Below are positions 22,057-34,088 of a stretch of 64,000 nt of DNA, piece after piece. Within the stretch, counting starts at the first letter, position 1; each line of letters starts with the position of its first letter. The DNA lies in contig JAJEKV010000072.1 in assembly GCA_021234155.1 (NCBI GenBank), forward strand, positions 1,716,526 through 1,780,525. Reading direction: 5' to 3'. The translations under genes and the position numbers were made by a program. The notes under the pieces are model-generated. The model was not told the origin of the DNA. It saw only the letters and a list, made by a program, of their open reading frames with translations, and did not search any database. The DNA comes from Isoetes taiwanensis. Lineage: Eukaryota; Streptophyta; Lycopodiopsida; Isoetales; Isoetaceae.

Positions 22057-23400
22057 TTGTTTCCTCTCAGTCTACGCATGCTGAAGTGTTCACATCCAAA
22101 CATGCTTCCCAAGCTTCCATGCCGATTATTGAACAGCCTATCCTACCTATTGTTCAGCCTGCCATACCTGAACCATCACGACAGGCACTATTTGAGTATG
22201 AACAAAATGTGGCAAGTTACATGCTCAAGCTTCAGAAATCTCAAGATCACCTTATGAATGGTATCAAATAGCATTTAAATTCTACGGAAGCTTTGAAGCG
22301 TGACTTTCAGGCCGCCTACGCTCAGACACAGGCCCTAGAAGAGAGCCTTCAAAGTAAACATGGAGCTTTGTTGGACACACAAGCTTCTCTCCTTAAGGAA
22401 CAGGAGGCACGCACCACTCTTGAAGAGCATCAAGCACAACTCCAGATCACCATAGAACAACTACTAGCTCAACTTCACGATAAGGACAAGGCACTTGCAG
22501 AAACAACAATCTCTCTATGTGGGGTTGCAGCAAGATTTCACCCGTCAGTAGCACGCCACCACGCAAAGTGAAGTACGCATTTTTATTTTACACACATGCT
22601 CATTGCAAAATAAAGGGAACAACTTCGTCTCCTTGCCACACAAGAAAACAAAATCAAAGATTTGGAATATCAGTTGCAATAGGCCATCCAGTCTGCCGAT
22701 GATGTCCACCAGGAATTGGGGATTGGGTATGCCAAACTTTACTTATAGCACTTAGGCACATTCAACAGTCTCCATGCCTATCTTGAGAGCCAGACTATCC
22801 CAGTAGACTGGGCTCTGCCCCCTCTCAATATTCTCTTATCCTATCCAGAATGCGAATGACTGTGTCAAGCACTGGATCAGGATTTTATTCAAAAATTTCG
22901 CACTCAGGCTCAGCAGCCCATGATGTAGCTTGCTCCTCAGCACGACACTCTCGATGTGTCGCTTGGAGCGCCTCCACGCCCTCATTTCCTCACATCTGAT
23001 TGATGCTTCCCCTTTTGGACCAAGGCTTTGGCTGGTCATGCTGATTGGACCCCAGGACATATTTCCACAGATCTCCGTTGGGATCCACGCTTTATGCGTT
23101 GGAATGTCTAGAAGGCAGGTGAAACCTTGGATCATAACCACAATTGGATATACATCCCAAACGAACGTGGTTGGAAATCCACTGCCAATGCTGTCTGGGG
23201 ACGAGCTGCCACCTCTCTAGGCCCGTATGTTCACAAGCAAGCAGGTTTTTGTGCTGCTTTGAAATGTCTTCTCACCCACTCCTTAGCTTGTGGACGTCCT
23301 GTTTTCTATTGCAATCACAATGCCAGTGCTGGTGCTTTTGGCCTCTAGAACTGTCTGCTGATGTCAGTTTGTTCTGCCAGAAGCTCACCGTGCCTTTGAA
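22057..23400 (+). pseudogene. Decayed coiled-coil ORF, probably transposon-derived
   Basis: The stretch 22086-22570 encodes a Gln/Glu/Ala-rich coiled coil (QAAYAQTQALEESLQSKHGA, LLDTQASLLKEQEARTTLEE), with an in-frame stop at about 22269. Downstream frames at 22640-23400 read on with stops and shifts, including WTPGHISTDLRWDPRFMRWN and WIYIPNERGWKSTANAVWG, a Trp-rich block. I recognise no family. A G-rich run (about 23600-23620) and an LTR-like TGTGCCAC start at about 23628 follow, as at the 3' end of an LTR element, so an extra ORF of a retrotransposon is one reading. Confidence 0.35.
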
Positions 23401-23624
23401 GACATGGCGTAGTCTGGGTTTCTGTTGGATGCTTCACCATCCATTGGGGTAAAACACTGCGGATACTTTGAAAGACCACCAGGATCTTATCCAGAAGTAT
23501 CATTCCGAGGCTCAACCTCATAGTTGTCAGGATGACTTCAATCAAGTCATACGTTTTCCACCACCAGAGATTTTCTCTCCTCCGAGTGTGCTTTAGTGTG
23601 GGCGGGGGCGGGGCGGGGGGGATA

Positions 23625-24180
23625 GTTCTGTGCCACAAGGCACTAGACTATTCTTGATTACTAGCACACAAGAGCCCAAAAACAAGGGTCAGAGTCACGC
23701 AGGAGCATTAGGGCAAAATCACGCCCACGCAGAAGCCCACGCCCCCGTCAAAGAAGAGGACAAGGGGTGACAAGTGACCACATCTAGTGAGTGCGGCCTT
23801 AACTTAGCAGGATTCGCGGAAGCAAGTAATCCAGAAGTCAGTGACCGAGATCACAAAGGCTCTACCATATGCCTATTTTGGACCTGAGGCCGTTGTACTA
23901 TATATATTAGTAGAGTTAGACCTTAATTTTAGATGAGACTTAATATCGTCTTATTTCAGCTTTTCGTCTCTGCATTTCGCGAGACCTCATGTATTTCTCA
24001 TGAAATTTAAGGGATTCTCCTTGGTTCTTTGTTTTGTTCTTTCTGTTTGTATAGCTTGCAAAATCTCGCGTGACACACTATATTAAGGATTTGTCTGTTT
24101 GATCAAAGGGTCCTCACAGAGGGTTGTCTTGCAGACGATCCGAACTCAGACCCGATTTAAGACCTTGTGATTTAGCTATG
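23625..24180. other. Possible LTR
   Basis: It follows a polypurine-like run (GGGGCGGGGCGGGGGGGA) and has a TATATATAT box (23900), a T-rich region and short AGACC/GACCC words like an R-U5 segment. No matching second LTR or target duplication was found, so this is weak. Confidence 0.25.
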
Positions 24181-24464
24181 GCTTCTCTTGTTTGGCTGTG
24201 AAAAGCCTACTTTAAAAAAATGCGAATCCGCCATAGCCATCTAGCAACCGTCCCCTGGCCACAAAAACATGGATAGAAAAAAACGGAAAAACAAATCTGG
24301 CCAGCTAGATAACAGATTTTATTTTTTTCCCTCTAACAACCTTGTTAAGCAACGAGAGATTATTGTCTCTCATTGTCTCTCATGCTATACGGTATAAAAA
24401 TTATCTGTCGTTGTATAGCACGAGAGATAGAAACATTTGGAGCATGTGGCCAACACGCAAGAGA

Positions 24465-24535
24465 GAGAGAGAGAGGGAGGGAGGGAGGAGGGAGGGAGGG
24501 AGGGAGGGAGGGGGAGGGGGAGGGGGGGGAGGGGA
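24465..24535. repeat. GAGA / GGGA microsatellite
   Basis: GAGAGAGA running into GGGAGGGAGGG and then a nearly pure G run. Long Arg/Glu/Gly frames across it are artefacts. Confidence 0.9.
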
Positions 24536-24699
24536 CTGCCACACTTGCTGCCACTACAGGAGCTATTGCTCCTATTGTTGCTGTCCAGGCAACAGCTTCA
24601 ACCACCCCTGCTACCCCTGCTAGTGCATTCGCTCCGCCACCTTTCCCTCCCCCTAGCCCATTGCAATCGCAGCTGCACTATTCCTCGCCCTTTGCAGCT

Positions 24700-25640
24700 T
24701 TCTGGTTAGATGATGGGCATATCTAAAATCTGGATCCAAGGATCTGGTTAAAACGATCTTTCCATAGTTCCTCTGCCTCACAAACCTACCTTTGTTCTTG
24801 GGAATCCGGTCCCTTTAAAGCATCTGGAACTCTAAAATTCTCATAAATCTCGTGAACCCTGAATCTATGATTCTCCAATTCAACTTTTTTGATGTATCGC
24901 TTAGTGCAAACACCTACTTGACATAGACATAGCCACTTCTGGGCTTCTTGATCATACCTCTAATCTGGAAGCTCTTCCCTCAGGACAGGGCTTCCTGCTT
25001 CCGGAATTGGAGCCGTGGCCCTAGCATTTGCAACCTCGCCATCCCCTTGATCTTCCTCCTGCAATTCAGCTAGAACTGAGGCCGCATTTTCGCGGGTTTG
25101 GGGGGCCTCCGCATTTGTTTTCGGCTTAAGCTTTTCCCTCTGAATAGTAGGGGACTGCATCTCTGCCTCAGAATTAAATCGGCCAGCCTTTTTTTCTTCC
25201 TGCAAACGCTTAGGTAGGTTGAAAGAATTTGCACACTGTCCTGCCCCATACCCAGTTCTCGTTAATGGAGTTGTTCAGACTAATCCCCAAGTTAATCGAT
25301 TCCTCTATCTGCAAAACAGAACAAAGATTAAAAAAATCAGATAAAAAAGATTAAATCGAGGTCCATTCTAGCATTTTTTTTACCTTAAACTGAAGAAAGG
25401 TACCCTTCCAATCCAAGATCGACTCCTAGAGCCCACAGCGCCGTCGGAATCGAGTCCTTTCCGCTCAGATAATCAAAGGGGAAGGGTAGAGATGAGTTGC
25501 AGAATGCGAAAGCTTATTTCGGTAAGGCGAGAATTCCCTCCACTGGAATCCCTTACCCTATCATAATGTTGACGTATGGAGTATGACCCCTCATTATGAT
25601 ATCTGGCAGCCTTAATTCAAATGGATCTAGCTTGGATCTT
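24700..25640. other. No gene supported
   Basis: One - strand frame of 81 codons (24960-25205; Glu/Ala/Pro-rich, ending VLREELPD) is open, and a splice-like site follows at about 25320-25390, but I recognise no protein. It could be an exon of a decayed gene. Confidence 0.25.
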
Positions 25641-26180
25641 AACATGTGGACGACAACGCTTTTGGACAAGGCGATTCCGGACAGTGGGATAACACCAAAG
25701 TCAATCGTGCTGGCCTGGGATCCCGGAGGCCGGGAATACCATGGCTGCTGGTGTGGGATCCCCGACGCGGCTGATCTCGACACGTGGACGGTGACGATTT
25801 TAGAGGAGGGGATAACACAATGTCCATGCGATCCCGAATGAGGGCATCCCAGTGACGGATAATGGGGGCGTCAAGGCCGATCCCGAGGGAGGTTATCAGC
25901 CTGGGACGAAAGATCCCGGGAGAGGGGATATCCGTCAGTGATCCAGAGGATGGGATCACAACAGCCACGCCACGGGATCCTGGGGGATGGGATCTCTGAC
26001 AGCGATCCTGGAGGACGGGATCACAATAGCCACGACACGGGATCCCGGTGGAGGGAATAACCACTGCCGATCCCGAGGGAGGTTATGAGCCAGAGCCAGG
26101 GGATCCCGGTGGAAGGGATCTCTGACGGTGATCCCGGGTGACGGGATCTCAGCGGACGGCTGAGATTTGATGGGGGTTCG
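25640..26180. repeat. GGGATCC-rich degenerate array
   Basis: More than 15 occurrences of GATCCC/GGGATC, within imperfect units such as GGGATCCCGGTGGA-GGGAT and GACGGGATCACAATAGCCACG, spaced 25-60 bp. GC content is far above the flanks. Confidence 0.8.
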
Positions 26181-26299
26181 GACGGCCCAGATGGTCCGAA
26201 AGTTACCTGGGTTGTGTCAACACCCGAAACGGGGGTTCGGCAATGGATTCCATCGAGCAAGGATGGGGATTCCAGAGGACGACATTTCCAGCCCCGGGA

Positions 26300-27512
26300 T
26301 CCCCGAAACCAGGGTAATTATATCTTCATCTTTGTCGTAGCCTTCCCTGTTTCTGCTCAATAAAACCTGTTTTGTTGCCATATCCACATCTGACATAGTC
26401 GCATCCTAGTTGACCGGAAGATTAACGGCAACAGCCAGTTTGAAGTTGACCGAAAGACGGCAACAGCCAGTTTGAAGCAGTCTCCAAAACATACTCACAT
26501 ATATGAAATATGCCAAAAAACATACATGAACAAGGGTTTGCCACCTAGGGGCAACCCAAAAAGAAGAACTCTCCCTTTACATAGAAAAGTCCGATAAGAA
26601 GCGAGGAAAAGCATTGGGCCGGATGACACAAAAATGGTGGTCTTGTCATATCTATAAATTCACTTTATAACATCCCAGGTAGGCATAATACGCATTGGAA
26701 TCCTCCAGGTGACGTGGAATACAAAGGGAGAAGGATTGTCTCCTTTTCATTTCACAATTGTCAAAGGCTACCGGTTTTTTGAGATTCTGATCAAAATTAG
26801 CAATTCATCTCTAAGAATGCACAGTCAATTTGCTTGACGCTTTCAGAAAATTCTTTATAGGCTTTTGCAGCTTCATTTTCTTGCCGTTTTGAGAAAATTC
26901 TTTATTGGCTTTTGCAGCCTCGAGGCCAATCTTGCTGCTTGCCTGTCGGCAAGGCCTTGAAAAACAATAATATAACCCTTAGATTCTTATTCTTATTTAA
27001 TGTTGTATCTTCAAAATACAAACTCACATTCGTAATTCCGAGCGGTGACATTAGCTGGCCATTTTAGCATGCACTTATCTGACTTAACAATTGTATTGAT
27101 AAGTCAAATGCTTCTACGGTGGCCTAATGCTGACAACTTTAAGTCATCTTGTCTAAACATTAAGAATGCATCTTCATGTAGAAGTTAAAGGGATCTACAT
27201 TTTGAAGGGCTTGACAATGCAGGATATTGCTGAAAAGGCATACAAATCTGAACCATGAGTATTGTCCCATTGCTGCTTACAATAATGCTCGCTACCAAGT
27301 AATGGAAGACTACCATGACAAATAAATTCACCTGCAATGCCCTCAATTTCATATCTGCATTCAGGCATAGATTTCAAGGTAAATACCTACAAAATTTGAT
27401 TGAATATTTTCTACTAAGTAAAAATATGGACCTGTTCTCAAGGTTGAGATGTATAAACCATATAGTACAAGCTGTTAACATGCATTGGTTAGGCAGATGG
27501 CAGCTGAACAGC
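26300..27512. other. Downstream flank of RPN2; no gene seen
   Basis: A short duplication (GGCAACAGCCAGTTTGAAG) is at about 26430-26475, and the phrase TTCTTTATAGGCTTTTGCAGC occurs twice around 26850-26920. The 3' UTR of RPN2 should lie just below 27513. Confidence 0.4.
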
Positions 27513-30500
27513 TTAAGGGACATAAACGAATGGCTCGGGGGGTGCTGGTTCACCATCTTCAGCTGCAATTGCTGAAAGTGAGCTTGGGGGTGCTATGCCA
27601 CCAGCTGCGTTCCCTGTTCCCCCCGGTGCAGCAGGATTATCAGTAGAGACTAGTTCTACTGGTTCTGTTGGTTCTAGATCCTTTAACATGACAAACCCAG
27701 AAGGTGTTCTTTTGACAGGTGCATAGCGACAACCTTCTGGGAACTTTATATACTTTTCCTGAAGCGGGACTACCCTAGCTGGGTTGCTGAGGGTTTCAGA
27801 TGTTGCTTCTGCCCCAACTTTCTTCTCTGGCCCACTATCAACCTGCAAGGCAACATAAAACTTAAGCCCCATATATCAATTGTGTCGACATTATAATAGG
27901 GGAATTAGTCGTCTACCTCCATTGCATCGCCATCCTTAGCACCCTCTTTGCCTGATGTGGACTCCTCCGTCGCACTATCCTGGGGTACACTGACCTCTCG
28001 TTCGGATTTCATTGCACTTTTTAATTCAGCCTCCCGTCTGGCCTTTGCTCTAGCTGAAGTAGAAAGAACTGCAGTTGGCAACTTTATGCTTGATGAAGTT
28101 GATGGTGGCACTGCAGGTGCTGGATAGGCAAACATTGCAGGCTTCACATCTGATATGAACTCAAACTTTGGCATTCTCAACTCATGGTTGAGACCAATGA
28201 AAGCTGTTGGCGCAAACGACAGGCTAATGAAATAAATTAGTGGATACCAATACCAGAACTGACTAAACACTGCCATCCCTACAACTGCCATCACACGGTC
28301 ATGACCAGTCCTTGACTGAAGATTTATAGACACATTACGACCACCAGCATCCAATATTCCATATGCTAGTATTGCACCCATCTTGCTCATAGTATCCTCA
28401 TGCTTGTCAAGGACAATTTTCTCCAACTGCCGCCTACAGTTTAGATCTCACGGAAATTAATCCCACTTACAGTATAAAACTTTCTGGATTCAGTTTCCAA
28501 CTCATACCTGAAGATGCCAACATGTGGATCCCGAGCTTCCGTTGCCTGCATAAGGACCATAGCCATTGCCATGAGGGCACCCTGCCGCACAAAGTCAACT
28601 GCATCCGAGGTTAAAGGTTCCAGCAATGATATAGCTTCACTAGATGCTGTTCCAGCACATGAGATCCCCACGGCCATAGCTGCACCATATCTCACGTGTG
28701 CATTGTATGACTCTGAAAGAAGAGATACGATCCTTGGAGTCTGATGTAGATCACAATCATATTAACACAGTGTCACCCTTTGTAATTGTTTTCATAAGTC
28801 AAAAGTTAAAAGGAGATAGCAACCACAATAGAACTAACCTGTTCAGGTTCAGAGCATAGAACAAATCCTAGAGCCAAAACTGCGGCTCGTCGTACATCGT
28901 CACTGACATCTGAAACTGCAAAGTGTAGAAGTCGCCGTATAGCACTATTGTTCGAGGTACCTCTATATGCAAGTGCCAACGCATACATCCCACCATAGCG
29001 CAATATGGGATCTTGATCCCTCGTCATTTGCTCAATAAGTGTGTCCGCTTCCTCTTCACGGCCATATACAACCAAAGCAATACCAAGTGCCAAACCCCTG
29101 CAAAGCCACTACTGCATTAGAGAAAATAAATCTACTCTACATGCAAAATTACAAATGCTTAAGTTTATGAGTAAGCATGCGAGAAAATTGTCCATATACT
29201 GTACCTGATAATCTTCTCATGCTGCGTATCATGCGCATATGCAAGCATCTCCGTTGCCTTTTCACTTGAGGTTCCGACCATAAGCAACCCCATTGCAATC
29301 CCAGCTGCCTCGCCTCCCACTGCACTGTCTGTATACAGCACGCTTTTTATGTCTTCATAAATCTCCTCGTCGGCTGTTCCTAGTGCTGCTAATCCAAGCC
29401 CAAGACAGGCTCCATGTTGAATAACCTGCTCATTGCCATATGATATGAGAACAGCAGGGGGAAAAAATGAACTTGAGAAGATTATAATTTAAACCTCATT
29501 GTTGGTCTTTCTCAAGCTCTCAAGCAGGAATTGTTTGATGCCCTCCCCATGATTTGCATGGATAAGTCCTAAAGCATAAAGCGCTCCACCCTCAGAGTAT
29601 GGGCTCCCACCACCACTTCCACCATTTTGTGGCAGATAGGGGGCCATTAAGGATCTCCCTTGCTGAAGATGGCCTCTGTGGATGACACCAAGACCAGCTG
29701 TGGCACTGAACTTTGCCCAATTTGTTGCTCTGCTGAGCCAGTCCTGATCCATAATAATGACGTTGCGTTATTATAATTCACATACATTCACGAGCATATA
29801 TTTAATTCGTGAGACACACACCAGGTTTTCCCGTAAAAAGGTATCCACTGTTGTACCAGCATGCATGAGCGCATTAGCATAAATAGTTGAGCTGTGACAT
29901 ACGCTGTTTCGCATCTCCACAGATTGTTTAATGGTCTTCAAAATAAGAAGATCTGATCTGAATAACAGAAGAAAATAGCATAGATGTGTTTGAGATAAAA
30001 ATATTTAAACAAACAAGTGCACTAAAAAGGATTGCCTAGACACCTGTTCCGATTGTAGAGAAATTGGAGGGTAAGATTTATAGGTGTTTCCCCAGATAGA
30101 ATTTTTTTTAGTTTTGTCATCCTATCTGCATAAGTCATCAACTCCGGATTTTCTGTGCCACCATCCGTGTTGCCCTTTTCTCCAATGTCCATCTGATCAG
30201 CCTCCGCTGTGTTTGCAGCAACATTTGCAGTGCTAGTGGCACCATTCTCCACTGGAGATGATAAATTATCACCAGCAGTACTTGGATTACTTCCAGGTTG
30301 TGGCTCTGGGAGATGATCACGCACTTTCAGAAGAAAAAGCTGGTATTCATTCTCAAATAGATCAAATGCTATTTGATATGCCAGCAATGCATCAACCTGC
30401 ACTTAGAAATTATACGAAAATGATTTTTTTCTCCACCAGCCAAAATATTCACAATCATCATACCTTATCGCCCTTGATAAGCCTATCCAAAATAGCAGCA

Positions 30501-32762
30501 ACAGTTCCCGGATCGTTGAGGAACATCAAACATTGGCACATGCTTAAATAATCAGGGGACGGAAGGCTTTGGTAAATATTCACGATGAGCCGCAGGACCT
30601 GGCAAACAACAATGTCTCAGGAATGCAATGAAGTGACCATATCTTTCCAGCATGCTATGCATGAACCCTGAAGCTACAGATTATGCACTCCAGTTTAAAA
30701 CTGCAATTCCACAGTAAGGAAGCTAATATTCCCAAATCCCGATGCTGGCTGGTGTACAGGATGCCAAACTAATTCAACAGATTTCCAAGGGCGAACAAAA
30801 TGGCTCTGATTTCTCTAATCTTTCTTATACAGATGTCTAAGTACGAACATCCAAGCTACAAGATATATGCTTATAACAATGATGTAAAAATATGTTAAAT
30901 TAGCCATGTCAAATGATATGAACTCTAAAGAAATGTTACTTCCAGAAGCAACTACCTTGTGACGGAACTCCCTTTTGTCAATGTGTGTTTGTGACAGCCT
31001 TAGACAATACACGAGCATGGCTGAAACGTTTTCACTTTTTGTTATAGCTTCCTCAAGCTTATCCAGTCTTTGGCACTCTATAGAGATCCCTGCTGCTTGC
31101 TGAAACTTTCCATCCAGCATGCACCTGGAAAGGAATGTTGTGAGACTTAGAGCCATTGTAGCAGACGCTTAAAAAATAATAATAATTAAGACTTACTTAT
31201 TCAACATTCTTTCCACAATTGCTACCAAACGTGGGTCTGCAACAGGTGTTTCGTTGTTCTCCAATGATTTTGCACGAATAGAAATATACTCATCTATGCA
31301 CTTTGCTGCATTTTAAACATCAAGCACTTAAGACATACAGGGAAAAGCGTTTCAGTAAAAAAAATCCAAGCATGTTAATGCTTATATTCAATTGCTTTCA
31401 TATAAAAAGAAAGTTGTTGCCTCCGCAATTTTATTTTCGCATCATGCAAAGAATATTACACTCGGTTAGTGATTCACAGTACGTCATGTAACACGTTACA
31501 TTTCAGATGCAGGTCAAAGCTATCGTGTCCGCCTTATACATGATCATTTGTCGAAAAGGCTTATAAAGGATGCAAAAGAATTGGCCTTAAAATTGGCTGT
31601 CCACCTTAGATTTAACAACGATGCACTTGGTATACAGGAATTTTACTAGGACTTGCCAAGGCTGGCATTGCTTCCTAGCTACAGGAATACAGAATGAATA
31701 ATCATCAGCATTATCCTAAATAGCTACCATACTTTACTCATCACCTATGCTTATATCCTGTCACTGTGGTATCTATGCTACCACAATGTAAATATTAAAT
31801 CATGTGATAAAGCCCTCAGTATAGCTCACTAGTCCAGTTTTCTAAACATCAAAAAGCCCTAGGCACTCCATTTATAACGACGAATTATGCTCAATGAGCA
31901 ATACTATTATTTTTAAAATCGCACAAACTAACCCTGAATTCCAATGTTTCATTTTAAACCCTTTAAATACGTTATGTAAAAGTGTTTGCACTATCCAAGT
32001 CTACTCTTCAGTCAGTTAAAGAAGCTATTGCGTAAGTTCGATGGATCCGTTCTAATTCTCGAAATTGCCCTCTACTGCTTTAACTCTTGCTAACAATACC
32101 AGCACTATGAGTAAGACAAGAATACTACCTACAAGCGTCTGTACATATTCTGATTCTTCAGTGACATCAAACAAGGGACCAGCACCCAAAGCATAGATTA
32201 AAGCATCGTTGAACTCTCCCAAATGATAAAAGACCTGCATAATCCATAATTGTAGCCAATTTCATATAAACAATCTGTTGAGATCTCCCTAGATAGTACC
32301 TTTGAAGCAACCAATGCAGCTAACTGTCGCTGGTCAAATGATTCATCTTCGTAAAGGCTTTCTCTGCAAAACGTCCCAACCATGTTACGTACATACAACC
32401 ATCCTGATTTCCTTGATAGCAATACAAAAGCAATGTTTATGGCTCCAATTATGTTTCAAACCTCCTAAATTAGATCTACTAATAGTTCATGGCAATGTGG
32501 CATACAATAAAGCAGAATCTGAACAAAGGTACAGTAAGGAAAGAAAAGAAACGGACGAATGTAGGTTTTTTTCCATTGCGAGATCATTTCAGGTAAAGAG
32601 AACAAACAGAGAACGGACTTACATGGTAGAAATATTGGTGGAAATCTCGGGCCAAAAGTTACCAGCAAACAAGTTGAGATTGTTCAAGGCATGGAGCTTG
32701 AGCAAAGGGTGCTGCTCCTGCAACATGGCTAGCAAGCCACTAGCGGTACTTACGAGTGCCAT
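27513..32762 (-). CDS. RPN2: 26S proteasome regulatory subunit RPN2 (PSMD1)
   Basis: Fourteen exons with GT-AG introns encode a full-length RPN2, the base scaffold of the 19S particle that anchors RPN10 and RPN13 and holds deubiquitination near the ATPase ring. Exons: 32623-32762, 32300-32363, 32129-32234, 31197-31305, 30956-31124, 30464-30598, 30044-30396, 29822-29957, 29495-29743, 29205-29425, 28839-29097, 28508-28740, 27917-28433, 27513-27842. The start [15 protein letters not shown] is the RPN2 N-terminus; the frame is open further upstream, but that part is not RPN2-like. PC repeats are plain: [58 protein letters not shown] and [15 protein letters not shown] Glu/Lys-rich insert precedes the C-terminal domain, which ends PPEPFVYVP. 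All exons join in frame; no defect is seen. Confidence 0.95.
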
Positions 32763-33252
32763 ATCTGAGAGAGCAACACAGCAGGGGGCTAAGAAGAAAT
32801 GGCTGGCGCAGGGAAGCGCCGCTGTGTTAGGAAGGTCCAAACAGATCACCGGACCTTCGATTCGGTCGGCCTCCTCCTTCGTTCTCTTCACGTGTACGTT
32901 TGTGTTGCAAACCGGAGAACCCTTCTACCTTTCCCCCAGTGTATTGCTACCGTATTCTAGGTCCGAGAAATGCATGTCAAAAATTCCAATGGTTGCTATG
33001 GTGTAATATATTTTCTAGATTGTACTATGAATATTCCTTGCTTCTATGAATGAATGAACTAGGCCTACATTGCACTGGCCGCAAAAAAGACCAATCCTTC
33101 GTTCTGCCAGCTGCTCGAATTGCGTAGATCCACATGGCCCCTTTTCTTGGTTGGAATGTCGACCAAAAATTTTTTATACCTTCCGTGTTTGTCTGCGGCG
33201 CTGCCTTTGGCATTTTTTCTTGCATCCATCGATCTTACCTACATTATATTAC
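32763..33252. promoter_or_regulatory. Upstream region of RPN2
   Basis: It should contain the 5' UTR and promoter of the - strand RPN2 gene. The sequence next to the ATG is open in frame for 43 further codons. No TATA box at a firm distance was identified. Confidence 0.35.
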
Positions 33253-33295
33253 AAGAAATTTATCGCGGCGGCCAAGGCCGCCGCGAACATTTCTT
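33253..33295. repeat. GC-rich perfect palindrome
   Basis: The core TCGCGGCGGCC-AA-GGCCGCCGCGA (33263-33286) is a perfect inverted repeat with a 2-nt loop. The arms extend with AAGAAAT on both sides at lower identity. The surroundings are AT-rich. Confidence 0.9.
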
Positions 33296-33755
33296 TAGTT
33301 CAAACCTGTGCAGTTAGACCCACTGTTAAAGTCCAATGTTTGACAATGCAATGCCTGCTTAGAAAAAAGGAGGCCAACTTCGCCAAGGAAAATATTCATT
33401 GTTTATACAAAGAAAGAAGCAAATAACAATATATCAAACTAGGGATCGAATAGGTGCCGAGTTTATGGTTTGGCCAGAGAGTTCCATTTGAGCCCTTAAT
33501 CAAAGGGTTTAGTGCCTCATAAACAGGAGCTTGTTATAAGAAAAGGACGATTTTGGAGACAACACACTAGAGAAAACTTTTACTTTATCAGTGTTTATTA
33601 ATGCCTGTTGAACAATAAAACAAATCAAAAGACACAAACATTTTCTAAGGATTAAGAACAATAAGAATGAATCTATGTACAATCACAAATGAATTTTGAG
33701 GATTACGAACAATAAAAATGAATCTTTGTACAACTGCAAATGAATCTCTCCAAAA

Positions 33756-34088
33756 TTACTGTGTAAAAACTTGTATAATCCATACGTCTGTGCTCGAATA
33801 CCCACTATAAACCACATGTGATATCTCCTCAATATTTGTTTCTTGATCTATGTAGATTTCGAAGCAATCTTTCAACAGATTTAATGCATCTTGAAGCTCT
33901 CCAATGTAGGGATTTTTTATGTTAACTGGCAGCTTTAATTTTGGATTCTGCAGAAGAGACCAACGTAGTGTTTTATCTTCGTTATCTCTGATAATATTTC
34001 TTTTTCTGATCAATGCCTTGAGACGATGAGATATGAATCTGCATTTAAGGTTGCAGAACGCAGCAGAAGTATGAAATTTAAGCATCAC
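33756..34088 (-). CDS. Hypothetical 110-codon ORF
   Basis: Open from Met at 34088 to 33756. It is Lys/Ile/Asn-rich with a helical centre (ELQDALNLLKDCFEIYID). No family is recognised, and no splice partners were established. It may be an exon of an unknown gene or a chance frame. Confidence 0.2.
   Translation of the reverse strand: MMLKFHTSAAFCNLKCRFISHRLKALIRKRNIIRDNEDKTLRWSLLQNPKLKLPVNIKNPYIGELQDALNLLKDCFEIYIDQETNIEEISHVVYSGYSSTDVWIIQVFTQ

Noticed and set aside
24342-24726. Arg/Glu/Gly-rich frames
   Set aside because: Shadow of the GAGA/GGGA microsatellite.
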